The notes under the pieces are model-generated. The model had not been told where the DNA came from, searched no databases, and saw only the letters and a list, made by a program, of their open reading frames with translations. This document shows, piece by piece, positions 1 to 11,200 of a DNA stretch of 20,721 nt (the stretch's first letter is position 1; each line of letters starts with the position of its first letter). Source of the DNA: Botryllus schlosseri (taxonomy: Eukaryota > Chordata > Ascidiacea > Stolidobranchia > Styelidae); contig ATSW01043909.1 in the NCBI GenBank assembly GCA_000444245.1, positions 1 through 20,721 of the forward strand. Reading direction: 5' to 3'. A program made the translations under genes and the position numbers.

Positions 1-289
1 CTCCCGAGCAGTGTACAGCCTGGTGAAATAGACTTTATTGTTGATGGACGGCGACGGCGACCTCCCAACGACAAACTAATAGGACTCCAATAAATGAAGA
101 TTTAGTGCTCCAAATATTCTTGGAATTTCAGCCGCCCTCCCGCTCATTGTTTCACCGCCTATTCAATTGCACTTGGTGAAAATGCCGAGTCATTTGGACT
201 TCACAGATGTCTCTGTTCCGCCAACGTTAGTTTCGTATGCTTCAATACGACCAGTCTAGCTTGAGAAGGCCCGTGACAAATTAACTCTT

Positions 290-470
290 GCTGGACATGA
301 GCATATAGTTTGAGTCCTTCAAATAATCATCAAGTCATGCTTGACTCGAATCGTTGGACTCATTTCTCGATTCAGGTTCGATGACTCATATCGTTGTCAT
401 CATCATCCAACATTGTCTATTGGCAGTTTCGAGTGCCAGTCAGGCGTCTTTACATTTTTAACCTGCCTAT
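290..470 (+). repeat. dispersed repeat with ACTCGA-type motifs
   Basis: It shares 'tcatcatccaa', 'cagtttcgag' and TTGACTCGAATC-like words with 6843-6950 and, more weakly, with 14560-14660 ('gacttgaatca', 'gctcgattcag') and 13625-13665. The first two copies also share flanks up to the exon acceptors at 480 and 7011, so some of the likeness may come from an old exon duplication. Confidence 0.4.
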
Positions 471-480
471 TTACAAACAG

Positions 481-512
481 GGTCCAGGAATCCAAGGAAA
501 GCGAGGGGGAAG
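481..512 (+). CDS. CENPC: candidate upstream CENP-C exon, short and acidic
   Basis: It is preceded by a pyrimidine-bearing acceptor ending tttacaaacag and followed by a GTGTGT donor. Read in phase 2 it encodes VQESKESEGE plus one base (phase 1 out). Its acceptor and upstream flank resemble those of the exon at 7012 (shared 'taacctg...caaacag'), which suggests a common origin. Its phase fits the next candidate exon at 579. It is short and unsupported by homology, so moderate to low confidence. Confidence 0.4.
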
Positions 513-578
513 GTGTGTAGGACTTGGTCTCCCTTCTATGATCTTGGGCGGATGGATAGAACATGCGTATTTTTTCAG

Positions 579-635
579 GTGACGAGATTTCCTCCACCGA
601 AAGTGATGCGTCGAGTCACGACTCGTATTCTATGG
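579..635 (+). CDS. CENPC: candidate upstream CENP-C exon, Ser/Asp-rich
   Basis: The acceptor is a T-run followed by CAG and the donor is TATGG|GTAACC. In phase 1 it reads GDEISSTESDASSHDSYSM, an acidic Ser-rich stretch like disordered linkers of kinetochore proteins, and it leaves in phase 1. That phase does not fit the exon at 2170 (phase 2 in) but does fit the exon at 2390 (phase 1 in). Either a linking exon is missing, or 481+579 and 2170 are alternative routes. A phase-0 reading (VTRFPPPK...) is also open, which lowers confidence. Confidence 0.38.
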
Positions 636-2169
636 GTAACCTACTACCAGGAGGCTTGCGTCAACTTAAAAAGAAATTTCTTCCCAGGTGAAAGAGTTTT
701 TAAAAATTTTCTGCTTGAATTTTTATCAGCGATATTTGACGCCCAACTAAAATCTTTCCCGACAATGGCATAATCTACTTGTGCAAAGTTTGAAACAGAC
801 CGGGATGAAATTGTCCAATCTTGCATACCGTATTCACATTGCACACACATCGCGTAAGTATGATTTCCTATTGTAGCAACTCATGCCTGGCACGAGAAAA
901 AACTCATTAAGAAATATTAGAATAAAATTGTTGTACTTGGTAGAGAGTAGGGATGGTGTGAACCTCTTAAAGGTTCAGGTTCGTGTGAACGTGAACCTCT
1001 TTGAAAGGTTCTGTGTGAACGTGAACCTCATGACGTCATGTGACGTCATATGGCTAACTCCAAGCCTACATTTCAGTGAAGTGACAGCGTATACAAATGT
1101 ATAATTTGTACACGATGCCTAGCGATGAGTCGGGCCACAAAATGCTACAATGCTCAAATACATATTGACGTTTTAAATATCGCCAAATGTATCAACTGGG
1201 GCAATCAAATAATATAATGATCCCATGAAATCAATATCTGCTGTCGCTTTGCCAATAAATTCGACGACGACTTGCAAGGAATATAAGCTTACGCCGTAAC
1301 GGTCTAGGCCGGTCCAGACAATGTATTCGGAGTGTGATATTTAGGGTGCAAAGCGGGATTCTATACTTGATGCTAATATCACCCCATTCACAAGTTACAC
1401 AGTAGTAGCCAACACTCCAATCGCACGGATTTGGTTTTTATAGTATATTATATATATGAAGTCAAGATTGACCATGTACGCCTGCTAGATTTTGTACATC
1501 AGACAACGATATTAATTTCGTTGATTGGTTGGATAAACATCATTCGCCGACTATATGTAGTGTGTTTCGCTTTTGACGTTGTGTGATGGCGGGTCAATCT
1601 CACAGCAGACATTTTTGAGATTGTCAAGGTGCATGCTCGTTAAGTGTTGATTGTTTTACGCTGCCGGCGCCATGCATAGAGTTGACCGCAATTGAAATGC
1701 AATCAATTTCAACCAAAGATGTTATAATGTAGCGAAAATTGTAATATATGAAAAAGGTTCACAGTGCAGAACCTACCAAGGTTGGGTATAACATATTCTG
1801 ACGGGATACATTACCATTTGTCTAAAGGGTTCTGTTGTATGGTATCAAGTTGATGTCGCTACTAATTAAAATGCGAAATCATGCGAAATCCCGCTTCGAC
1901 ATTGGCAGGGCTTTGTGTATGAGTGTGGAGTTGTTGATATATGCGAGATTATCTGATTCCTGCAGTAGCGGCATTTGTGCATATATATAGGCCAATAAAT
2001 CCGATATAATTTAAAACATCCTGTTTTTGAAACACCACCTAGTTTTCCCCTTCGTTCGCATCACCTCTAAATATGAAAATGCTTGTGAAATATGCTGGAA
2101 ATTGTATGTTGTTACAGAATCTTGATTCATTTTCGAAAATTGCTATATGTCATTTTTTGTTAGTAGCAG
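636..2169 (+). other. intron or unassigned DNA upstream of module A
   Basis: It holds the duplicated piece (640-905), a cluster of inverted GTGAACGTGAACC-type repeats with two TGACGTCA palindromes (about 950-1050), and the start of segmental copy A. No exon with the phase needed to join 635 to 2170 was found. The rest is featureless AT-rich DNA. Confidence 0.5.
640..905 (+). repeat. upstream duplicated piece, copy A
   Basis: It matches 6290-6540 in the same orientation (shared 'ttcttcccaggtgaaagag', 'acttgtgcaaagtttgaa', 'catgcctggcacgagaaaa'). Both copies show open frames on either strand, but an indel and stops separate them and no splice phase fits the gene. I regard it as non-coding intron DNA duplicated with the module. 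Confidence 0.6.
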
Positions 2170-2276
2170 GTGTGAGGAGACCGAACTGTCCCAGGAAGAG
2201 AAAACGAAACGTCTGCTGACCTTGTTGGACTTTCTTCACTCGGCAGCAAAACCCTCGGCTCAACAGCTTTCAAAAA
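2170..2276 (+). CDS. CENPC: CENP-C exon, module A part 1
   Basis: The acceptor is tttttgttagtagcag and the donor is AAAA|GTGAGT. Phase is 2 in and 1 out. It encodes residues 1-35 of the model, including EEKTKRLLTLLDFL and SAQQLSK. The exon at 7737 is its paralogue (AEKTKRIQSWLNSLPS and GAQQLSE), and the flanking introns also align. The conserved EKTKR...L..L.....AQQLS pattern under third-base and other divergence indicates a selected coding segment, perhaps a short helix. I know no named domain for it. Confidence 0.72.
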
Positions 2277-5200
2277 GTGAGTCCAACTGTGGGAATATAG
2301 ATTACCAACCTAACGATAGATATGCGACTCCTGTCCTAACGCTCACATGCACTGTGCGCTCGAATCATCAGCATTAATACTCTGTTCAGATTCCAGTAAC
2401 CGCATTCCTGGATTTCTCCCAAGGGGCTCTGCCTGGCAAGGGACTAGTTGCCGGAAAAGGCCCGTCTCGCCATCATCTGATGGGAGCGGACCTCCGCCAA
2501 AGCGTCCCTCGGCACCTGAATATGGATATGAAGGTAATTATTAGATTTCGCTGGTCAACAACCAAATTGGTTCTGATACCAGACTTGGAAAACTAGAAAC
2601 TCTTCGGTTTTACCAAATTGGATCTGAATTAGAATTGCCCGAATTTTATTAGTATTAGAATTAGAGCTACACAGTGTTTTTAAATTAGATTAGAAATAGA
2701 ATTGCACAATATTTTACAGATTAGGTTGGAATTAGAATTGGAGCTACAACGTTTTTCCATATTAGATTAAAATTAGTGAATTCTCAAAAATTGCGTGAAA
2801 TTGTGAATGAGAAAGTATATGCAGCAAAATTCAAGTGTAGTTCGTTCATATCAAATCAAGCACAAGAATGATTAATGTCTGTAAACCAAGCTTGACTCGT
2901 TCAATAAAACTTTCTTTCTCTTTATCCCTATGCAGTTCTCTTTGCATGGCAGAAAACACTTTCCAATGGAGGTGATGTTGTAGTCATGCGTACGAGTTCT
3001 CGAGGAGCAGCCCTGCGATGAGCAAAACGATTTCTCTTTTCCAGTAACTCAAAACATCACAGCCCATGCTCTCACTCTCTGCTGCGAAATATCTTTCCAG
3101 TTCATCCCACAATATGTTTTCTTTTGGTGAATCTGAACATGCCTGTGTTAACTAGGTCTTTTTCTTCGCTGCCGTCCTGTTTTGATAGAAAATAGAAGAT
3201 GTTGGCAAGCTTAAAACTACTATACCAGCATACGTATTTTATTTGTCACAATAACTACTATGACTGTACGATGTAAGTGATGCGATGGCGGCTTGACTCT
3301 GAATTTCCCCGCACGAAAGGAATGTTCTTGTGAACATCCTGCAAAATGTTGCGCACATACAGTATTGAAAATATGGGACACCGAAATTCAGTTGCAAAAT
3401 CAACGACAGATGACAGATCACGGGGGCCAACTACAAGATCTGCTGTGAAGGCCAAGTCAAAGTCGACGGCAAAGTCGAAGTCGCCGCCAAGGTTCGAGTC
3501 GCCGCCAAGGTTCGAGTCGCCGCCAAGGTTCGAGTCGTTGCCAAAGTTCCAGTCAACGCCCAAGGCCAAATCGACGCCCAAGTCGTCCAGGTGAGGTTTC
3601 GCTTGGTAAATATGTTTTCCTCTTGGTTGTAATGACTCGAGTTGGAATTTTTGTTTGACTGGACTCTAATTTTGTTATACATGGAAAATCACGGAACTCG
3701 ACATGAGTCATTGTAATATAATCGACCAAGTCATATGACCCGAGGAATTCTATATGGCTTGACTCGAGTCTTGTGTGTTGATTTGAACTTGATAATGAAC
3801 TGCGAACACTATGGCTTGGATCCCTTTGCCCCATGACTCGGACTTGACACAGTGATGAATTGAAAATGACTCAACCTGACTCGAGTCATACTATATGAGT
3901 AAAATTGACTTTTTTCGCGGGACCTTGTGACGAGGTTACAACTTTTACCGAGGCAGGTGAAATTTTACAAAATCTGTCCCGGCCGTCAATTTTGGTAAGA
4001 ATTGAAACCGCTGACGTAGATTTGACATGTTGGATGGCGATCTTACATTCTGACAAGCTACCAACTTTTCAATATCCGCAACTAGAACTAGAACTAGAAT
4101 TACTGTAATTTTCCATGGGATGTAGATTCTGGAAAAAAGCCTGTACGCATGTATAGTACACACCCTGCATTCGCAGTACGTGAATAATTAAGTTTTAGTA
4201 TTCGTATATGTTATTCTGTTTGCGATGTCACTGTTGAACAATCATGACATAACAATCGCTAATCATTGTACACTTAACCCTATCTCCGCGGTCGGCCTCG
4301 AGTCCAAATTTTACCGCTCTCATGAAAAAGATCACAAAATCCGAACAGTGGGACTTGAGCCAACACCCAATATATCGTTTTAAGCAGGAAACAGCTGCCT
4401 AACCAACTGAGCTACTCGGATTGATCAGCTGGGAGAGCTGAAAGCGCTGTGAGAAGAAGTGTTTCAGGTTTTGAAAAATTAGAAGAGAATTTTGTTACTG
4501 AATTTGCCACTACGTCATACATAGACGCTCTCGGGGTGAAATCATCGCCTGACTGATTTCACAGCAATATCACCTTTCTAAAATGTCCTGAGTGAGCTTC
4601 ATACCGTAACACGGTCGAGTGTGAAGGCCGTTTACGTAACACGTGCTCAACGTCGCGCATCTTGCAAACTAGGCTCACACACGCGGCGCGCGTTGTTTTG
4701 ATAGTCTGGCCGTCACAATATCATTGTATGTAATCGGTAATCGCCTATCAATCAGTTGTACGATTTATTGCTATGCGTTGAAATAAACCTTGCTCTTTGA
4801 ACAACAACAGATGAATCCATGGGGGTTGAATTGACAGGTAGTGATAACCTGCAACTCCTACCTACATGCTTCCTCAGGCACAGCTATGCCGTCAATATGG
4901 TTTATTGTGTATCGCATGCGCATCGCAGCATATATATTCAAGTAAAACAAGATATTTACGCTTGGCACAATACAATATATTTCAATCACAAGTGGAATAT
5001 TGACAAACTACACTGCTCAAGGATAACATATAAAACGGATGATTCAACTGTCTGTATGATGTTGGTATTACGGCGGGAATACCGTACACTCGCGCCAACT
5101 TACACACCCATGTCTGCAGTGGTTAGCACTGGCTTCGTGTAACTTATATAAGATCAATCTTCGTGATATTGATCTTGTTGAAGTGTTATGGACTGCATCT

Positions 5201-8200
5201 AACTATGTGTGTGACATTCTACTGTGTAAGACAATCGTAAGTGAATGTATATGGCCTTATGCGCCAATGCTCATACGTGCGCGGCATTTTTCACGTAACA
5301 GAACATTGCTATATTTCTCACCAATTTGAAGCGTGTTCTATCCAACTAATTGCCGATATTATGGTTGAAATGAACTCTTGCGATCAACAGCTACTCTAAA
5401 ACGACAACTGTGTCTGCTTACGACGTGTAGAACGGAAGATGTAAGGAATTATAAGATTAGCGTTCATTCAGGCGAACTGAGCTACACATTGTATTTTGCG
5501 GGAAACGTTTTTCTGTATTCAATCTGCATTTTGAACAGGTTATGCTATGAGGCAATGGGTTATATTTAGCTGGTCGTATGCGTATCGACAATCACTATTT
5601 ATAGACGATCATCGTAACCGTTTATGACCCCTACAACGCTAGATGTTGTTAATTGATTGAAGCGTGTTTGTGAAAAACTGTGCATGGATCCTCTAGGATC
5701 CACCCGCGGCGAAAGGGTTAACTGCATTGTCTCTGTGAAACAATAGTAGATAGCAGCCAAAGCCTGCAAATTACTGGGCACGTTGGCTGAATGTGATGCG
5801 TGGTTAAAACAAACAGGTGTGATTTCAAGGGATATTTTTTTCAAGGCTTGTTGTACCCATGCATAATACGCACCCTTCCGATCTTAGGACAAAAAATTTG
5901 TAAAATTTGGCGCATTATACATGGAAAATTACGGTTGAGGAGGCTGAGAACCAGTGCTCTAGACTAGTTACACTTCTACTTCATGGTTTCTAAGGCATAT
6001 AGTTACTTCTCACACCTTTAATTTAATAAGAGGAAAGTAGTTTTGTAGTGTGTTCATTTGCATCACCTCAAAGTATGAAATATGCTCGCGAAGAATGCTG
6101 CGAAATATATGCGTGGTACAGTACCTAAATCCGTTTTCGGAAAATGCTACAAGTCATTTTTGGTTGGTCTTAGGTGTGAGAACAGCCTTACATTTGGTCC
6201 TGATGAGATTCATGTATGAATATATCTTTGTTGCGACATTGAAATTATGCACTTCTAAAAGCATATTTAAATGACAAAAAATCATCAAACTTCAACAGTA
6301 CCAGTGAGACGTCTTTCTTCCCAGGTGAAAGAGTTTTTAAAAAATTTTCTGCTGGAGTTTGTATCGACGATATTTGGCGCCTGTATAAAATCTACCCCAA
6401 CAATGGCATATTCTACTTGTGCAAAGTTTGAAGCAGACCGGGATGAATTTGTCCGGCCTTGCCTAACCACATTGCACACACATCATATACGTGTGATTTT
6501 GTTATGAAGCAAATCATGCCTGGCACGAGAAAAAAACGATTCAGAAGTATTTTAATATAATTATACTCGGTAAAGAGAGTAAGCATAGTATGTCTAAATT
6601 AGAAGATATAGACTTCATGCATGAAGAGTTGAAGACACATGAATCATGTCATCTTAAAATATGTAGCTATCTTAGCAAGCCCCGTATAGTAATTTCCAGT
6701 TAGCAGCATGTGTTAACAATGTAATTCACTGCTTTCAATTTAGAAATACAACTTCCACTTTACAAAATATACTCTAACACAGTGGACCCCATCGGCTGAA
6801 ATTAGAGCCTAAATTTCCCCGCGGAGAAATCATCTCTCTACTCGGCTTGAATCTTTAGAATTATTACTCGATTCTGATTGGTTTACTCGAATGATTGTCG
6901 TCATCATCCAGCCCCGTTCATCGGTAGTTTCGAGTTCTAGTGAGGAAATTATTTAATTATTTTCCTTTACGTATCTTGTTGGTTCGATTTTAACCTGTAA
7001 TCAACAAACAGCATAAAGAGAGCACGCGCTCCCTTTGCCGAGTCAACCGCGGTGGCAACGGAACAGGAGGAAGTGGCAGGCCTGAGTGCCAGAAGATCAG
7101 AAAGGTGGGCAGTTGTGATTTCAACAACTGAGCTAATTCGTAATGGATTCCGCATTGAACATTTTATTTTGTGAAATCTGATATGATGTGATCCTGCTGT
7201 GTTGTAACTTGATCGTGCTGCTTCGCTTTTGGTTAAATTACGTCTTTGTTTATCTTTCTGCTGTTATCTTAGTTTACGATAGTAGTTATATATCCTAATA
7301 ATACAACTGGGTTCTGTGGGTGTGTTACGGGCCGAAATAAAAATGATTGAAACGTCGGGTTTAACATATTCCGAAAGGATACATCAACATTGGTGAAACT
7401 GGTTCTGTCGTATGATATCAAGTTGAGGTCGCTACTAATTTAAATGCGAAATACTGCTTCGACATTGGCGGGGCTTTGTATATGAGTGTAGAGTTGTTAT
7501 TACGTGTGATATTATCTGATTCCTGCAGTAGAGGCACTTGTGCATATATTTAGCCCGAAAAATCCGATAGAATGTAAAACGTCGTGTGTTCGAAACACGT
7601 CCTTTCTTCAAAACACCCCCTTTTTTTCGGCTGGCTATGTGCCTGTTTTGTGGTATGTTTGTTTGCATTACCTCAAAGTATGAAATATACTGTGAAATAT
7701 ATGTGTTACAGTAACTGAATGTTTCGTTAGTCGCAGCGGGATTGCCTTGTCCGCATCGCCGTCCAAGGCCGAGAAGACAAAACGAATCCAGTCCTGGTTG
7801 AACTCTCTTCCCTCGGCGAAGACACACGGTGCTCAACAGCTTTCGGAAAGTGAGTCCCACAGTTGGAGTATAGATTACCAACCTACGGATAGATATGCAG
7901 CTCCAGTCGTGCGATTGACTGCTGAGCAGGGTAGAATCAGCGTTATATGTAGTCCTATAGCTGGCGAGCCGTGCGCTAAAATTTATTAAAACTGAACTTA
8001 ATCGAAAGCTAGTGTTGTACTTATTTCGAAAATACATATTAAAATCTGACCAATGCATGGAAAACAACCTTATAATAACGAGTATGGTGTAATTTCAGTA
8101 CAGTCAATTCATCGGAATTAATACTTTATTCAGATTCCAGTAACCGCAGTCCAGGATTGGCAACAAGTGGCTCTTCCGGGCAAGAGAGTAGACGCAGGAA

Positions 8201-11200
8201 AAGGCCCGTCTCACCATCCTCTGGTAGGAAAGGGCCAGCGCCAAAGCTTCGTTCGGTATCTGAAATTGGATATGAAGGTCAGTATTAGATTACGCTGGTT
8301 AACAGCCAGATGGCTTCTGAGACCAGACTTGGAGAACTAGGAAACCTTCAGTTTTTCCAAATTAGATTAGAATTTAAATTGCACTAATTTCTAGAAATTA
8401 TAATAGTATAAGAATTAGAGCTACACAGTTTTTTAAAATTAAATTAGAATCATGGTTACACAATTTTTACAGATTATATTAGAATCAAAATTAGTAGTAG
8501 TATTGGAAATATAGGACACCAAAATTCAGTTGCCAAATCTACGACAGATCACAGATCACGGGAGCAAAACACAACACCCGCTGGTATGGCGAACTCCAAA
8601 TCAAAGCCAAAGTCCAAATCGAACCCGAAATCCAAATCGAAGCCAAAGTCCAAATCGAACACGAAATCCGAATCGAAGCCAAAGTCCAAATCGAACCCGA
8701 AATCCAAATCGAACCCGGAATCCAAATCGAAGCCAAAGTCCAAATCGAACCCGGAATCCAAATCGAAGCCAAAGTCCAAATCGACGCAAAAGCCCAAATC
8801 GACTCCGAAATCCAAGTCAAAGCCTAAGTCGTCCAGGTGAGGTTGTGCGCTCGATAAATAAGTTTGGCCCTGGGTTGTAATGACTCTAGTTGCAATTTTT
8901 CTTTGACTTTACTCGAGTCATTTTGTTATACATGGATAATGACTTAACTCGACTTGAGTCACTTTGTGTATTTACTTTGATCAAGTCGTATGACCCGAGA
9001 CTTTCTGCATGGCTTGATTCTAGCCTCGTCTATCGACACATTCAATATCGATCAAGATTCAATGGCTTTGAAAAACTGGGCTGAACCTGACTTGAACTCG
9101 ATAAGGAACCGTGATCACTATGGCTCTGATCCTTTGCTCGGTGCCTAGGACTCGGACTTGTCGCAGCGATGAATCGAAAATGACTCGAGTCAAAACTATA
9201 CGAGTAGAAGTGACTTGTTTCTCGGAACCTTGTGATGTGGTTACAATCGTGTTTTTTGAGGGTGTGGTATGTTACACACAGACAAAATCTTTCCTAGCCG
9301 TGAATTTCGGTAAGAATTTGCACCGCTAACTTGGATTCTACATACGGGATGGCGATCTCGGGCCAATTTGACGGCATCATAATGGGCTTTGTTACGCCAC
9401 TCATTTACCCTATGTTAAGTCGGAGTCAGTTCCCCATTAATATTTCTCTCCTATTACCTAATCGCCAGTCTCATCCATTTTAAAGACATCATCTATTTTC
9501 CAGGAGTCTGTCAAAAGTTCAGAAGCCGAATCGTATTGTGGAAGAGCTCCCATGTAAGCCATGAACTGATTGGTGGAAGACTAAAACCAATAAAATACAA
9601 ACGTTGCGCTACCTCAACAATCACAATTCAACTAGAAGATGGCCCAATCGCCTGCTACCAATGAAGGCCACGCAACATTAGCAAGGCCTATTGATATTCA
9701 TAGGGTGATGCAATATTATGAAAGTGTCATCACTCTCTCCACGTGACATAAGGGTGCTAGGTTGATGTAAAACTCAACTGCTTGATCTGCCTAGCGATGT
9801 TTTGATGTGGGGAATTCAGTGGTTTGCGGTATGAAACACACACTAGTATAGAAATTAAATATAGTATATAAAAATGTGCAGAACGGCGAAATACACTCAC
9901 ACCGCTATAGAGGTATGGATGGAGGAACAAACGATAAATTTCTGATAATGTAAGGACAAATAGGCGTGTTAATGATTTTAACGATTGCAAAACGTTCCAC
10001 GCTTGGCCCATTACCATGAAAATAAATGAATAAATAGAAAGACTTCAAGGATTATATGGTATAGCTTATGGTATAGATTATATGGTTATGCAACTAATAC
10101 ATAATACAATGTATGTGGAACAGGTTACAGTAGATACATAAAAACCACTAGATATACACAAGGGAGCGAGTGCGACATCTAAATCATACTCTTCGAACAA
10201 GCATTTTCGACCATGCTTTTAGAATAGATGCTCAGGTCAATTTCTGAATTTGACTCGTAGAGTGCTCCTTGTCCCGGCACTGGTATAATCGAAACTGCGT
10301 GTCCGTGCGGGAATAATTAGGTCCATACCTCTTGTGAATTCATCTTCTTTTTGTTGTCAGTTCCGATCCTGCCCGTAGGCACTGCAGCCGGACGGCGTCG
10401 TAGTCCGAGGATAAAGCTTCCAGTTGAACCAGGCGTTCAATACAACTTCCGATATTCGTAAGTGGATTTCTAATCGTAAATGCTATTTTTTTCAATTCCA
10501 AAGTTTTCTAACTGCGGTAACTTTGCTAATGCGAGTCGGGATTGAGTCAAATTTGTTATGTATCATTTCTAGACATAGATATATACAACTGACAAGATAT
10601 CGTATGGCTTGATCTGTAGGTCGTTAGTTCATTCCCCAGCCGGGTCAGAGCAAATACCTGATTAGTAACACTGGTATTCACGACTTTCCCACTTGGCTCA
10701 GAATAACATAGATATCATGGATGGGCGGTGTAATACTTGAAAACCTATCCTATCTAACAATGCAAATCTTACCAACTTATTACGGCGACAATCTTACACT
10801 AACGTTGATCTTAACCACTAAATATACCTGTAGAAAGGTAAACAATTGTTCAATATGACTAATAGCATAGCTTACATCTAGATTGCACGCATGGCTTGGT
10901 ATCTCTAAATAACGATGGTATGCTATCGTTATAATGACTTATGGTTGGAATTCAGCAATGATATCCAGTAGCAAGTATAATTTAAAAAGATTTATTTGAA
11001 GTTATTATTTATTAGTAGTTCACCACTCCTATGTTTTTGTGTTGTTGCAGCTCTGACTTCGATGAGGCCGGCTTCAAGAAAGTCATCGGGATTACAAAGA
11101 TCACTTATCCAGGTATGCCGACACGTTGCAGTTTGAAATGGTTGCATTTATGTATCTCTTTTCTCAGATGATCCCGCACGACTGGCTGCCACAGTTACAA

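Larger units (their letters stand above)
1775..4055 (+). repeat. segmental duplication, copy A (CENP-C module A)
   Basis: This block aligns with 7360-9366 in order and orientation. Shared landmarks are the intron before part 1 ('gatatcaagtt'-type start, 'tctgattcctgcagtag'), three exons, and the intron after part 3, to 'gatggcgatct' near 4050/9360. Exons are better conserved than the introns. A further matching piece lies upstream (about 640-905 against 6290-6540) at a similar offset, so the original duplicated segment was probably at least 3.4 kb and was later broken by insertions. Confidence 0.75.
3591..7011 (+). other. long CENP-C intron with mobile-element debris
   Basis: This intron of about 3.4 kb holds a GACTCGAGTC-rich tract (3630-3960), a tRNA-like sequence (4340-4420), a MITE-like hairpin (5856-5924), the duplicated piece at 6290-6540, and a dispersed repeat (6843-6950). 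Between 4430 and 5850 there are several chance open frames (for example 4819-5142) with no recognisable product and no matching splice sites. Confidence 0.55.
7360..9366 (+). repeat. segmental duplication, copy B (CENP-C module B)
   Basis: This is the partner of 1775-4055 at an offset of about 5.3-5.6 kb; the offset shifts because copy A has extra intron DNA. It carries the exons at 7737, 8134 and 8530. It ends near 9366, after which the two copies share nothing. Divergence in introns is substantial, so the event is not recent. Confidence 0.75.

Noticed and set aside
1-93. Open frame from the window edge (…VQPGEIDFIVDGRRRRPP…) ending in TAA at 91-93, with AATAAA overlapping
   Set aside because: It is too short, has no start or splice evidence and no recognised family; it could be the end of an upstream exon but is not supported.
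644-850. Minus-strand frame shared with 6285-6479 (SSRSxSNFAQVxYAIVG pattern)
   Set aside because: The similarity is explained by the segmental duplication. An indel breaks agreement beyond the shared part and no splice sites fit.
3258-3682. Long minus-strand frames over the repeat exons (also 8539-8820)
   Set aside because: They are by-products of stop-free 18/36-bp repeats; the + strand frame alone has matching splice sites and a paralogue.
4560-4812. Possible solo terminal repeat ending near AATAAACCTTGCTCTTTG
   Set aside because: No matching start, no target-site duplication and no second copy were seen in the window.
4819-5142. 107-codon + frame
   Set aside because: No recognisable product, no splice phase fit and random-looking composition inside an intron.
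5685-5702. TGGATCCTCTAGGATCCA hairpin resembling a cloning site
   Set aside because: It does not match a standard vector polylinker, and its flanks show no vector sequence; a chance hairpin is likelier.
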